Positions 35,813-45,072 of a stretch of 64,000 nt of DNA are shown in pieces (the stretch's first letter is position 1; each line of letters starts with the position of its first letter). Under the pieces are notes generated by a model. The model worked only from the letters and a program-made list of their open reading frames with translations. It had not been told where the DNA came from and did not search any database. Origin of the DNA: an uncultured Pelagibacteraceae bacterium. GTDB lineage: Bacteria; Pseudomonadota; Alphaproteobacteria; Pelagibacterales; Pelagibacteraceae. The stretch spans positions 1 to 64,000 of the forward strand of contig CACKOU010000004.1 in the NCBI GenBank assembly GCA_902601895.1, in the 5' to 3' direction. Both the position numbers and the translations under genes were made by a program.

Positions 35813-36894
35813 TGTACTTATTAATTACAAGAAGTTTTCCTCCTGAAATAGGTGGTATGCAAAATCTAATGTGGGGATTGGCAAGATCTTTATCAAAATT
35901 AGATATGGTTAAAGTTTTTGCTGATTATCACAAAGATCATAAAAAATTTGATGATAAAGTTTCATTCACAATTGAGAGAGTTAGTGGTGTTAAATTATTA
36001 AGAAAATATAGAAAATCTTTTTTGATAAACGAATATTTAAATGAAAATAAGAATGTAAATTGTATTATAGCAGATCACTGGAAAAGTTTAGAACTTATAA
36101 AATCTTCGAAAAAGAAAATATGTTTAATTCATTCTAAAGAAATTAATCACCCTAAAGGATCTAGATTAAACAAAAAAGTTCTGGAGGTTTTAAATAATAT
36201 TGATCATGTGGTAGCAAATTCAAATTTTACAAAAAATTTAGCAATTAGTCTTGGTGTAGAAGAAAAAAAAGTAATTGTCATATATCCAGGTGTAGATCCC
36301 GTTGAAGAAATTCCAAAAGATGACCTTAAACAAGCAGAAGAAATATTAAAAGGAAAAAAACAAAGGCTAATCACTGTTTCTAGATTTGATAAAAGAAAAA
36401 ATCACGAAAAAGTTTTAATGGCTATTCGGAATTTAAAAGAGAAATATCCTGATATTACTTACACTTGTATAGGATATGGAGATGAAGAAGAAAATTTAAA
36501 AAAATTAGTAATAGAACTAAAACTGGATAAATATATCGTATTTTTAAGTGATATCTCTAATGAATTGAAAAATGCATTAATTGCAAAATCTAATGTTTTT
36601 ATTATGCCATCTATAATTCACAAAACCTCGGTCGAAGGCTTTGGAATTTCTTTTATTGAGGCTGCACAATACGGAATTCCATCTATAGGTGGTAAAGATG
36701 GTGGTGCTTCTGATGCAATTATTCATAATAAAACTGGATTAATTTGTGATGGCAATAGTCTAGATGAAATTTATTCAAGCATAGACACTTTATTTGAAGG
36801 TAATAAATATGTTGAATTTGGAAATGAATGCAAAATACACGCCAAAAATTTTCTTTGGGACAGGATAATTGAAAACTACAAAAAAATCTTATAA
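35812..36894 (+). CDS. Glycosyltransferase family 4
   Basis: A 360-aa GT-B enzyme. The N-terminus has FPPEIGGMQNLMWGLARSL and the C-terminal donor domain has LITVSRFDKRKNHEKVL, YGDEEENLKKL, SDISNELKNALIAKSNVFIMPS and the EX7E region VEGFGISFIEAAQYGIPSIGG. It probably adds a hexose during envelope lipid or LPS synthesis. It is coupled by overlap to the upstream redox gene, likely by genome packing rather than shared function. Confidence 0.88.
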   Translation: MYLLITRSFPPEIGGMQNLMWGLARSLSKLDMVKVFADYHKDHKKFDDKVSFTIERVSGVKLLRKYRKSFLINEYLNENKNVNCIIADHWKSLELIKSSKKKICLIHSKEINHPKGSRLNKKVLEVLNNIDHVVANSNFTKNLAISLGVEEKKVIVIYPGVDPVEEIPKDDLKQAEEILKGKKQRLITVSRFDKRKNHEKVLMAIRNLKEKYPDITYTCIGYGDEEENLKKLVIELKLDKYIVFLSDISNELKNALIAKSNVFIMPSIIHKTSVEGFGISFIEAAQYGIPSIGGKDGGASDAIIHNKTGLICDGNSLDEIYSSIDTLFEGNKYVEFGNECKIHAKNFLWDRIIENYKKIL

Positions 36895-36903
36895 AATTAA
36901 AAT

Positions 36904-37320
36904 ATGTTAGATAAATTTAATGGAATAATATATTTAAGTATTTTTATTGTACATTTTCTTGTTTACGCCGTTTACGCTTTCAGAACAGTAGTTGCTACAA
37001 AGTCGTTTTTAAATCAATACAATATAGATCACTCAGCAGCCGTAATGGTTAGATTTTTTGGGGCACCATTTATTGCATCTATTTTAGTGGCATTTTACAT
37101 AATGTTAATTAAAGCAGATGGTTTAGCAGGAACATGGGGTTTCTTTACACTAATTTTTGCACAAAACGTTTTATATTTCTTAATCGGGATATATACAATA
37201 TATGTCAATAAGCTTGGACATAACGAAAAAACAAATAGCGAAGGTGTCATTGCATCTGGAATTTTAACAGTGCTAAGTGGAATTCTTTGCTACGGTCTAG
37301 CTGATAAAATTTATATTTAA
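36904..37320 (+). CDS. Four-helix membrane protein, unknown
   Basis: A 138-aa protein with four hydrophobic segments (IIYLSIFIVHFLVYAVYAF, VRFFGAPFIASILVAFYIM, FFTLIFAQNVLYFLIGIY, ILTVLSGILCYGLA). I do not recognise the family. It follows the GT4 gene by 9 bp and overlaps the tctA stop by 4 nt. Confidence 0.6.
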   Translation: MLDKFNGIIYLSIFIVHFLVYAVYAFRTVVATKSFLNQYNIDHSAAVMVRFFGAPFIASILVAFYIMLIKADGLAGTWGFFTLIFAQNVLYFLIGIYTIYVNKLGHNEKTNSEGVIASGILTVLSGILCYGLADKIYI

Positions 37321-38816
37321 CTTTTTTTTCTAAAAGTTGAAAAAATTTGCCAGCAAACAATTGTTATTGTTATCAATAATATTATTAGTGTTATAGGCCT
37401 ATCCCATAAGAAATTAGGTGAACCATCACTTATTAAAAGTGATCTTCTCAGTGTTTCCTCCATAAGTCCTCCGAGTACAAAAGCTAATATTAAAGGTGGC
37501 ATGGGAAAATCATATAGCCTTAAAAAAGTTGCAACTACAGCAATACCAATCATTAAAAAAATATCAAAATTATTAAAAGACATTAGATATATTCCTGTAA
37601 CTGAAAAAAATAAAATCAAAGGAATTAAGTAGTTTCTAGGTACTGCTAAAATTCTAGCTATATAAGGAATTAAAGGTAAATTTAAAATCAAAAGCACAAC
37701 CATACCAATGTACATTGACATAATAACAGACCAAAAAATTTCAGGGTTTGTTTGATAAAGTCTTGGTCCTGGCTGAATACCAAATCCTAAAAGAGCTCCT
37801 AACATAACAGCTGTTGTTCCACTTCCAGGAATTCCTAATGTTAGTAATGGTACAAAAGATCCAGAGCAAGCAGCATTATTTGCTGTCTCAGGTGCTGATA
37901 AACCATGAACGCTACCTTTTCCAAATTTTTGTTTTTCTTCCTCGTTTACATAGTTTCTTTCCATTCCATATGCTAAGAAAGATGCAATTGTAGCGCCTGC
38001 TCCAGGCAAAACACCAATTAAGAAACCAAGTATTGAGGATCTAGGTATTGTTTTGGCCATTTTAATTGTTTCCTCTTTATTTACTTTAATTGATCCTAAT
38101 TCTGTTAATGAGATTTGTTTTGCCGCTCTATTTGGATCTTTCCCTCTAAAAATAATTGTAAGCGCTTCACTCATTGCAAATGTAGCCATGACAATTAAAA
38201 CAAAGCTTATTCCATCAGTTAAATTCATATTATTAAATGTGAACCTTGTAATATCTGACAATGAATCTTGACCAACTGTTGCTAACATTAATCCTAAAAC
38301 TACCATCATCATTGCTTTTAAAAACTGTCCTTTAGATGAGAATGCAGAAATTGCAGTTAAACCTAAAATCATTAGTGCAAAATAGTCAGGTGACCTAAAG
38401 GCTAGACTTACTTTTGACAAACTGGGTGCTGCAACTAGTAAAAATATTGCAGAAATAGTTCCACCTGCAAATGAACTATAGGCTGCAATAGCCAAAGCTT
38501 TACCAGCTTTACCTTGTTGTGCCATTGGATAGCCATCAAATGCTGTAGCAACAGTTCCTGGTATTCCAGGTGCATTTAACAAGATTGAAGAAGTAGATCC
38601 TCCAAATACCGCTCCATAGTAAACACCTGCCATTAAAATTAGACCTGTTGATGGATCAAAGCCATAAGTAATTGGTATCATCAATGCAATTGCAGTCATT
38701 GGTCCAAGTCCTGGTAACATTCCAATTATTGTTCCAGCAAAACAACCAACCATCACCATTAATATATTCGTTAATGATAGCGCAGTTGATAATCCAATTA
38801 GTATTCCTTCGATCAT
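37317..38816 (-). CDS. tctA: Tripartite tricarboxylate transporter, large membrane subunit
   Basis: A 499-aa protein with about 12 helices. TctA hallmarks are GTIIGMLPGLGPMTAIALM, LLNAPGIPGTVATAFDGYP and the second repeat GVLPGAGATIASFLAYG with GIPGSGTTAVMLGAL. It imports a carboxylate with the TctB and TctC partners encoded upstream and overlaps tctB by 4 nt. Confidence 0.93.
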   Translation of the reverse strand: MIEGILIGLSTALSLTNILMVMVGCFAGTIIGMLPGLGPMTAIALMIPITYGFDPSTGLILMAGVYYGAVFGGSTSSILLNAPGIPGTVATAFDGYPMAQQGKAGKALAIAAYSSFAGGTISAIFLLVAAPSLSKVSLAFRSPDYFALMILGLTAISAFSSKGQFLKAMMMVVLGLMLATVGQDSLSDITRFTFNNMNLTDGISFVLIVMATFAMSEALTIIFRGKDPNRAAKQISLTELGSIKVNKEETIKMAKTIPRSSILGFLIGVLPGAGATIASFLAYGMERNYVNEEEKQKFGKGSVHGLSAPETANNAACSGSFVPLLTLGIPGSGTTAVMLGALLGFGIQPGPRLYQTNPEIFWSVIMSMYIGMVVLLILNLPLIPYIARILAVPRNYLIPLILFFSVTGIYLMSFNNFDIFLMIGIAVVATFLRLYDFPMPPLILAFVLGGLMEETLRRSLLISDGSPNFLWDRPITLIILLITITIVCWQIFSTFRKKS

Positions 38817-39283
38817 CCCATAACTCCAATATATTTTAAAAAAGGATCACGAAGATAAATGTTTAATAAACCGTGTAATAAATACATAAATGCAGCAACA
38901 AATGGAAAAGATAAAATAAACATCAGTCCCCATCTTCTTTCGCCTAAGAAATAGTAAGATGCAAAAAGAAATAAAGAAGTTGATATAAAATATCCAATTT
39001 TTAAAATTACAGCTGCATATATTAGAGAGATAACTATTAGATAGATAATGCTTTTATAATCTAAGTGTTTATGATTTACCTCTGTAGTAACTTTCTCAGG
39101 TAAAATTATTTTTAAACTCGATAAAATTATTCCTGCCCAACCTAAGTATATTGGAAAAGTCCTAGCATTAAATGGTGCATTCTCATCAAATGCAAATACT
39201 TGAATGTTGTAAGCTGTGTATAGATAAAATACCGATAAAACAAAAAAAAGCAGTGAGATAAATTTTGTAGGACTTATTCTCAC
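38813..39283 (-). CDS. tctB: Tripartite tricarboxylate transporter, small membrane subunit
   Basis: A 156-aa protein with four helices and the family layout: N-terminal helix, ENAPFNARTFPIYLG loop, paired C-terminal helices. The start is a GTG at 39283. This codon sits in the left arm of a strong hairpin whose T tract encodes the first helix (LLFFVL), so tctB expression may be held below tctC. Confidence 0.85.
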   Translation of the reverse strand: MRISPTKFISLLFFVLSVFYLYTAYNIQVFAFDENAPFNARTFPIYLGWAGIILSSLKIILPEKVTTEVNHKHLDYKSIIYLIVISLIYAAVILKIGYFISTSLFLFASYYFLGERRWGLMFILSFPFVAAFMYLLHGLLNIYLRDPFLKYIGVMG

Positions 39284-39289
39284 TGCTTT
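39242..39289 (-). terminator. Terminator-like hairpin overlapping the start of tctB
   Basis: On the minus strand AAAGCAGTGAGA pairs perfectly with TCTCACTGCTTT, followed by a run of eight T. The left arm includes the tctB GTG start; the right arm and T tract are coding. It has the full form of an intrinsic terminator and lies between tctC and tctB, so it probably attenuates read-through and raises tctC relative to tctBA. Confidence 0.7.
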
Positions 39290-39313
39290 ACATTCTTTAA
39301 TAATCTATAAAGA

Positions 39314-40288
39314 TTATATTACTCCAAGTTTTTTCATAAGAGCTGTCATTTCAACTGTTTGTTTTTCTAAGAATGCATCAAATTTAGAGCCTGGATTATA
39401 AATATTTACCCATGCATTTCTTTTTCTAACAGCTTCCCACTCTGGTGTCTTTTGAACATCACCAAGCATTTTAGAGATTTTGTTGTAGTCACTCATACTC
39501 ATGCTTTTTGGTGCAAAGAAACCTCTCCAGTTAACAAACTGAACATCATATCCTTGCTCTTTTAATGTTGGTGCTTCTGGTGCATCACCCACTCTCTCGG
39601 GAGCTGTGATACCGATTATTCTTACTTGATCTCTAGCACCCATTACCTCACCTAAACCCGTTGAAAGTATTTGAGTTTCTCCAGATAAAAGTCCAGCAAG
39701 CGCTTTTCCGCCAGCATCATATGGAACATAAATCACATCGTTTGGATTTGCTCCAGCTGCTTGGAAAGCTAACGCACCAATTAAGTGGTCCATGCTTCCT
39801 CTTACAGATCCACCAGCCATTTTAATTGATTTTGGATCTTTTTGATATTGATCAACTGCATCTTTGAAATTTTTGATAGGTGAATTTTTTGCTACAACTA
39901 TTGCACCATAATCTCCAATTACACCTGCAATTGGTTTAACATCTTTATAAGATAATGTGCCAGTACCTTTTATATAACCTTTGTGTCTTGTAATAGATCT
40001 TAATACCAATGGTGTTGACTGAACTAAAACTGTATCTTTTGGAGCGTTATTGATTAGGTAAGCCAAAGCCTTACCACCTCCACCACCTGACATATTTTCA
40101 AATGATGCACTTTTCAAAAAACCAGCTTTTGTTAATGCTTCTCCAGTACCTCTAGCAGTTCCATCCCAACCACCACCAGCACCACCGCCAATTAAAAAAT
40201 GTAATTTTTCAACTGCAAATGAACTTGTTGATGAAAATAGAAGGAAAGCAGAGAATAAAACTGAAATAAAAGTTTTAATTAGTTTCAT
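39314..40288 (-). CDS. tctC: TctC-type periplasmic substrate-binding protein
   Basis: A 324-aa protein from ATG 40288, chosen because GAGGT precedes it and it gives a clean signal peptide (ending SSFA-VEK); an upstream frame to 40330 adds 14 residues without these. Domain features of the Bug/TctC family: LIGGGAGGGWDGTARGTGEAL near the N-terminus, MAGGSVRGSMDHLIGAL and VPYDAGGKALAGLLSGE. It binds a carboxylate in the periplasm for TctAB. Confidence 0.92.
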   Translation of the reverse strand: MKLIKTFISVLFSAFLLFSSTSSFAVEKLHFLIGGGAGGGWDGTARGTGEALTKAGFLKSASFENMSGGGGGKALAYLINNAPKDTVLVQSTPLVLRSITRHKGYIKGTGTLSYKDVKPIAGVIGDYGAIVVAKNSPIKNFKDAVDQYQKDPKSIKMAGGSVRGSMDHLIGALAFQAAGANPNDVIYVPYDAGGKALAGLLSGETQILSTGLGEVMGARDQVRIIGITAPERVGDAPEAPTLKEQGYDVQFVNWRGFFAPKSMSMSDYNKISKMLGDVQKTPEWEAVRKRNAWVNIYNPGSKFDAFLEKQTVEMTALMKKLGVI

Positions 40289-40349
40289 TATTACCTCTCT
40301 TATTATATTTATGAAGTCATCATTAAACATAAGTTATAAATTTTAGTCA

Positions 40350-41429
40350 ATGCTCAAAAATAATCTTTCAAAAAATATTAAAGAATATTTTTTAGCGTTA
40401 ATAGGCAGTTATAAAGCAATTTTTATAGGACTTATCGGTGGATACCTAGGTACATTAATAAATTTACCATTACCATGGTTATTGGGCTCTTTAGGTTTGA
40501 ATTTATGTTTTGCTTTCACTAATTGTAAAATAATATTTCCAACTAAATTATTAAATCCTATATTTTTGATCGTTGGTATAATTCTTGGAGGAACTTTAAA
40601 CGTAACACTGTTGTATAAAATTCATTTATGGATTTTTTCATCTTTAGCAATGTTAATCTGCACAATAGTCAGTACTATTCTTGCTGGTTATTATTTTTTT
40701 AAAGTTTGTAAATTTAGTAAATTTATTTCAGTTTTGGCAGCTCTACCGGGCGCATTTGTTCCAATATCTGCAGCATTATTAGAATTTGGTAAATCAAAAA
40801 ACGATAAGGGTGTTTTGATCCCTCAGGCTACAAGGGTGATATTTATTGTAAGTTTTGTGCCTATTTTTTTTATTAATAATTTAGGGTTCTCAGAAATGAC
40901 AGGTTACAATTATGAAAATATCTATAACGAAAAATATTTTTTAGAAATATTATTTTTATTAATAATTTGTTTCATTTTTGCAAACATTTTAAAAAATTAT
41001 AAAATTCCATCACCTACTTTAGTTGGTGCAATGGCTTTATCTGGTGCTTTTTATACTTTTGAAATAATTAATGCCAGATTCCCAGATGCATTTATAAATG
41101 TTGCATTTATATTTCTGGGTACTGCTTTAGGTACCAGATTAAACGGATTAAAAATTAGAGAATTATTATTTTTTATATTTCATGGAATAATTGTTAGTTC
41201 AATTTTGGTAATTGTTGCAATGATAACTGCTTATTTGCTCACTTATATAGGTTTTGAATTTATCCCAACTTTTTTAAGTTTTGCTCCTGGAGGAATTCAT
41301 GAAATGGTTGTTATTAGTGTTGCTTACAACATTGATCCAATATTTGTGAGCTACCATCATTTTTTAAGGATTTTTATAATAGTTTTATTTTTACCTTTTT
41401 TATTATCAAAATTTAGAAAAACTAATTAA
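40350..41429 (+). CDS. AbrB-type membrane protein (PF05145)
   Basis: A 359-aa membrane protein with two repeats, each with a glycine-rich half: GLIGGYLGTLINLPLPWLLG / LPGAFVPISAALLEFG and SPTLVGAMALSGA / FAPGGIHEMVVISVAYN. Despite its name the family is a membrane protein, not the AbrB DNA-binding regulator. It is often found beside tctABC genes, as here (divergent). It may be a transporter or regulator of carboxylate uptake. Confidence 0.82.
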   Translation: MLKNNLSKNIKEYFLALIGSYKAIFIGLIGGYLGTLINLPLPWLLGSLGLNLCFAFTNCKIIFPTKLLNPIFLIVGIILGGTLNVTLLYKIHLWIFSSLAMLICTIVSTILAGYYFFKVCKFSKFISVLAALPGAFVPISAALLEFGKSKNDKGVLIPQATRVIFIVSFVPIFFINNLGFSEMTGYNYENIYNEKYFLEILFLLIICFIFANILKNYKIPSPTLVGAMALSGAFYTFEIINARFPDAFINVAFIFLGTALGTRLNGLKIRELLFFIFHGIIVSSILVIVAMITAYLLTYIGFEFIPTFLSFAPGGIHEMVVISVAYNIDPIFVSYHHFLRIFIIVLFLPFLLSKFRKTN

Positions 41430-42363
41430 TTGCTTCTTGCATTCTTTGGAATACTTTATCTGCTGAAAGTTTAGTTAAATCCGAAACTTGAATTGCTTTA
41501 AAATGTTCTCGTTCAATACTTACCTTTTGGGCAGTAGTGTGGGATCCAAATAAAACTAAACCTTTTACATTTAAATGTGCAGCCATATGTGCGGGGCCAG
41601 TATCATTAGATATAACAAAAAAACTATCTTTTATTAATGAGGAAAGTTGAGAAATATTAATTGCTTTATCATTATCTAAAATAATATTAGCATTAATATC
41701 TTTTGCTAATGTTATTTCATTTGGCCCAGGAGCTATTAAAATTTGGATCTCATCTTTAAAAGTAGACTTAATTTTTTTAATCAATTCATTGTAATATGGC
41801 CACCTTTTTATAGTTAAGTGAGATGATGAAAACGGAAATAAGATTATATATTTATTTAGGTTATATTTATTTTTGATCTCTGTAATATCTTCGCAGCTCC
41901 ATGAAAAATCTGGTTTGATTACTTTATCAGTTTTAATACCAGAAACTTTTAATTGATGTTCAAAACGATTGAGCACAGAATATTTATCAAATTCTGCCTT
42001 GTTAGTTCCCACTGGAAGAGTTGTTTCTGTTGACGACCAAATATCTGAAGTAGCTTGTGGGAAAAGAATTTTTTTATAAAAACCGGATCTTTTAGAATTT
42101 TGAAGGTCATATACTTTAATAAAATTATATTTTTTTATTTTTCTCATTAATAAATATAAATAAATTAAGTTAAATCTAGAGAGTCGTTTATCTAAAATAA
42201 CATCAGTTATATTTGGATTTTTTTTTAATAAATCATAATAAGGTTTAGACGTAAGTATATAAAGATTATCATCTGGATGGTTGTCAGAAATGTCTTGAAT
42301 TGCACCACTTGCTTGGGCTATATCACCTAAAGATCCATGTTTAATAATAAGTATATTAGACAT
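41422..42363 (-). CDS. Glycosyltransferase family 9 (heptosyltransferase-like)
   Basis: A 313-aa GT-B protein. The N-terminus IIKHGSLGDIAQASGAIQDI and the C-terminal SFFVISNDTGPAHMAAHLNVKGLVLFG are the GT9 signatures of heptosyltransferases for LPS core. The specific acceptor is not evident. It is divergent from the DUF6165 gene, which is commonly paired with GT9 genes. Confidence 0.88.
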   Translation of the reverse strand: MSNILIIKHGSLGDIAQASGAIQDISDNHPDDNLYILTSKPYYDLLKKNPNITDVILDKRLSRFNLIYLYLLMRKIKKYNFIKVYDLQNSKRSGFYKKILFPQATSDIWSSTETTLPVGTNKAEFDKYSVLNRFEHQLKVSGIKTDKVIKPDFSWSCEDITEIKNKYNLNKYIILFPFSSSHLTIKRWPYYNELIKKIKSTFKDEIQILIAPGPNEITLAKDINANIILDNDKAINISQLSSLIKDSFFVISNDTGPAHMAAHLNVKGLVLFGSHTTAQKVSIEREHFKAIQVSDLTKLSADKVFQRMQEAIN

Positions 42364-42395
42364 ATTTCTAACAACTTAACATAATATAAATTTAT

Positions 42396-42785
42396 ATGAA
42401 TAAAATTTTAGTAGAAGTATCAGTTGGAGAATTATTGGATAAAATTTCGATTTTAGAAATTAAAACCGTAAAAATTAAAGATCCTGAGAAACTAAATTTT
42501 ATAAATGATGAGTATAAAATTTTAAAAGATCAATTAAATACAAATATCAAAAACTACAGCGATATTGAGAATTTATATAACTCACTAAAAGAAATTAATT
42601 CAAAGCTTTGGGTAATAGAGGATGATAAAAGACTTTGCGAAAAAAATTCTGATTTTGGAGAAAAATTTATTAAATTATCAAGAGATGTTCACTTCTTAAA
42701 TGATGAAAGAGCAAAAATAAAGTTAGAAATAAATAATAAAACTGGTTCTAAAATAAAAGAAATCAAAGAATACACAAAATATTAA
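42396..42785 (+). CDS. DUF6165-family protein
   Basis: A 129-aa soluble, helix-rich protein opening EVSVGELLDKISILEIKTVKI and containing LNSKLW-like and RDVHFLNDERAKIK segments, matching DUF6165. Many copies are found in LPS or glycan clusters beside glycosyltransferases; its biochemical role is unknown. It lies 32 bp from the divergent GT9 gene. Confidence 0.8.
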   Translation: MNKILVEVSVGELLDKISILEIKTVKIKDPEKLNFINDEYKILKDQLNTNIKNYSDIENLYNSLKEINSKLWVIEDDKRLCEKNSDFGEKFIKLSRDVHFLNDERAKIKLEINNKTGSKIKEIKEYTKY

Positions 42786-42787
42786 TT

Positions 42788-43510
42788 TTATTCCCAGTCG
42801 AACCTTTGAAAAGAATCAAATATCTTAAAAATACCTTGTGACCACTGATTACAAACTTTAGAAAATTCAGGGTCATTAATATTTAAGCATTTAAGTGATG
42901 CTATTTTGATTTCATCTTTTTTTATGACAGCAAAATCTATAGGTGGACCAACTGTTAAATCACTTTTTAATGTAGAGTCCATTGAGATTAGTGCGCACCT
43001 CGATGCATCTCCAATTGAAACTTTTGGAGTGATTACCCTATCTAAAATAGGTTTTCCATATTTGACCTCTCCTATAACTAAATATGGTTTGCTATCTGCT
43101 GGACGAATATAATTGCCTTGAGGGTAGACTAAATATAATTCAGGAGATTGGTCTTTTATTTGACCACCAACAATAAATGTTGAACCTAATAAAACGCTAT
43201 CAGTGTTAATTCCTTGTGGAGATGAATGTTCAATATTTAAAGATCCAATATAGGAAGCAATTTGCTCAAAATCACTACAAGTATTCAAATTCATAATACC
43301 TGTTTCGCTTTTTAAATCTTTTTTTATTGAATTATAAACTGCTTGAGATGTTCCAAGATTTCCTGATGTAACAATGACAATTGTTCTATCACCGACATCG
43401 TGTGTTAACATTTTAGAATATATATTTACATTATCTAATCCAGCATTTGTTCTGGAGTCTGATGCAAAAACTAATCCTGTCTGTGTTTTAATGCCAATGC
43501 AATAAGTCAT
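42788..43510 (-). CDS. Proteasome-type Ntn hydrolase (Anbu-like)
   Basis: A 240-aa protein that starts Met-Thr2, so removal of Met exposes the N-terminal Thr nucleophile (TYCIGIKTQTGLVFASDS). D18 in FASDSRTN and K33 (IYSKM) fit the catalytic Asp and Lys; VTSGNLGTSQAV is the proteasome-like loop. Anbu/BPH forms a proteasome-like ring. It is usually clustered with a circularly permuted ATP-grasp, an alpha-E protein and a transglutaminase; here only the ATP-grasp is adjacent (divergent). Substrates are unknown. Confidence 0.88.
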   Translation of the reverse strand: MTYCIGIKTQTGLVFASDSRTNAGLDNVNIYSKMLTHDVGDRTIVIVTSGNLGTSQAVYNSIKKDLKSETGIMNLNTCSDFEQIASYIGSLNIEHSSPQGINTDSVLLGSTFIVGGQIKDQSPELYLVYPQGNYIRPADSKPYLVIGEVKYGKPILDRVITPKVSIGDASRCALISMDSTLKSDLTVGPPIDFAVIKKDEIKIASLKCLNINDPEFSKVCNQWSQGIFKIFDSFQRFDWE

Positions 43511-43623
43511 AATAAGTTAAATGTTTAAATTATATGTGATTACAATAAAACCCATTTATTTCATATCAGATATCGAATTTAATCATTTGCTTATTTAAAC
43601 TTTATGTAAAAATTTAAGTTAAT

Positions 43624-45072
43624 ATGTCTGATTTTTGGAAAAATTATGATTCAAAGTCAACTTTTGATGGATATATCAGCAAAGAGAAGAAGTTGAGAAG
43701 TCATGCTAAAATAATTGCAGGCATACTAGAGAAATATGGGAAAAAAAAATTACAAGAAATAGAAAAAAATTGTCAAAGTACAATAAGTGCTAGAGGAATA
43801 AATTTTAGAGTTTATGCTGCAAACAATAGAGCTGAGGAGAAAAAATGGCCTTTAGACATCATTCCTAGAATTATACCAAAAAGTCAATGGTTAAAAGTTG
43901 CAAAAGGACTTGCGCAAAGAGTTAAGGCACTAAATTTATTTATCGATGACGTCTATAATGCAAAAAAAATATTTAAAGATAAAGTAATACCTAAAGAATT
44001 AATTTTTAATTCTTCTTTGTATTTAAAAGAATGTGAAGGTTTCTCACCAAAACACAAGGCATGGTCTAATATATCTGGAATCGATCTCATAAAAAATATT
44101 GACGGAGATTTTTTGGTTCTTGAAGATAACTTAAGAGTTCCGTCTGGAGTATCATATATGCTGGAAAATAGAATGGTTATGAGAGATATTTTTCCAGAAT
44201 TATTTACAAGATATAAAGTTTCCTCAGTTCATCAATATGCAAATAAATTATATAATTGTATGACAGAGTGTATTCCAAAGAAGACTAATAACCCTCACAT
44301 GGTTTTATTAACACCTGGTATTTATAATTCTGCTTATTTTGAACACTCTTTTCTAGCTGAACAAATGGGAATAGCATTGGTAGAGGGTAAAGATTTATTT
44401 GTTGAAAACGATCATGTTTACATGAAAACTGTTAAAGGCCCTTTGAAGGTAGATTGTATATACAGAAGAATAGATGATAATTTTATGGATCCAAAAGTTT
44501 TTTTTAAAGGATCCTTATTAGGTGTACCTGGAGTTTTCAAATGTTGGAGAAAAGGAAATGTTGGAATAATAAATGCATTAGGAACAGGAGTTGCTGATGA
44601 TAAGGCAGTTTATTCTTATGTTAATAAAATGATTATTTACTATTTAGGAGAACAACCAATTATTGATCAAGTTGAAACTCTTCTTTGTGGAGATAAAAAA
44701 AATAGAGAACATGTTATAGAAAATATCTCTAAGTATGTGGTTAAGCCTTCAAATGCATCAGGTGGCTATGGAATTATGATTGGTCCTAAAGCTTCTAAAG
44801 CAGAAAAGGAAGAAATGATAAAGAATATCAAAAAAAATCCCAGGAATTACATTGCACAACCATTAGAAATTCTTTCTACTGTTCCTACTATTACACCTGA
44901 TAACATTGAACCAAGACATTTAGATTTAAGACCTTTTGTTTTAACAGGTAAATCAACTTATGTAACAACTGGTGGATTGACTAGAGTTGCTCTAAAAAAA
45001 GGTAGTACAATAGTTAACAGTTCTCAAGGTGGTGGATCTAAAGATACTTTGATTGTGGATAGTAGAAATTAA
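43624..45072 (+). CDS. Circularly permuted ATP-grasp protein
   Basis: A 482-aa member of the DUF404/407-type circularly permuted ATP-grasp family. Visible blocks: NFRVYAANNRAEEKKWPLDI, RIIPKSQWLKVAKGLAQRVK, LEDNLRVPSGVSYMLENR and VVKPSNASGGYGIMIGPKAS (ATP-binding). The family probably makes an unknown peptide bond as part of the Anbu-linked peptide system. The expected alpha-E domain partner is not adjacent: the next gene is an amidase on the opposite strand. Confidence 0.85.
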   Translation: MSDFWKNYDSKSTFDGYISKEKKLRSHAKIIAGILEKYGKKKLQEIEKNCQSTISARGINFRVYAANNRAEEKKWPLDIIPRIIPKSQWLKVAKGLAQRVKALNLFIDDVYNAKKIFKDKVIPKELIFNSSLYLKECEGFSPKHKAWSNISGIDLIKNIDGDFLVLEDNLRVPSGVSYMLENRMVMRDIFPELFTRYKVSSVHQYANKLYNCMTECIPKKTNNPHMVLLTPGIYNSAYFEHSFLAEQMGIALVEGKDLFVENDHVYMKTVKGPLKVDCIYRRIDDNFMDPKVFFKGSLLGVPGVFKCWRKGNVGIINALGTGVADDKAVYSYVNKMIIYYLGEQPIIDQVETLLCGDKKNREHVIENISKYVVKPSNASGGYGIMIGPKASKAEKEEMIKNIKKNPRNYIAQPLEILSTVPTITPDNIEPRHLDLRPFVLTGKSTYVTTGGLTRVALKKGSTIVNSSQGGGSKDTLIVDSRN

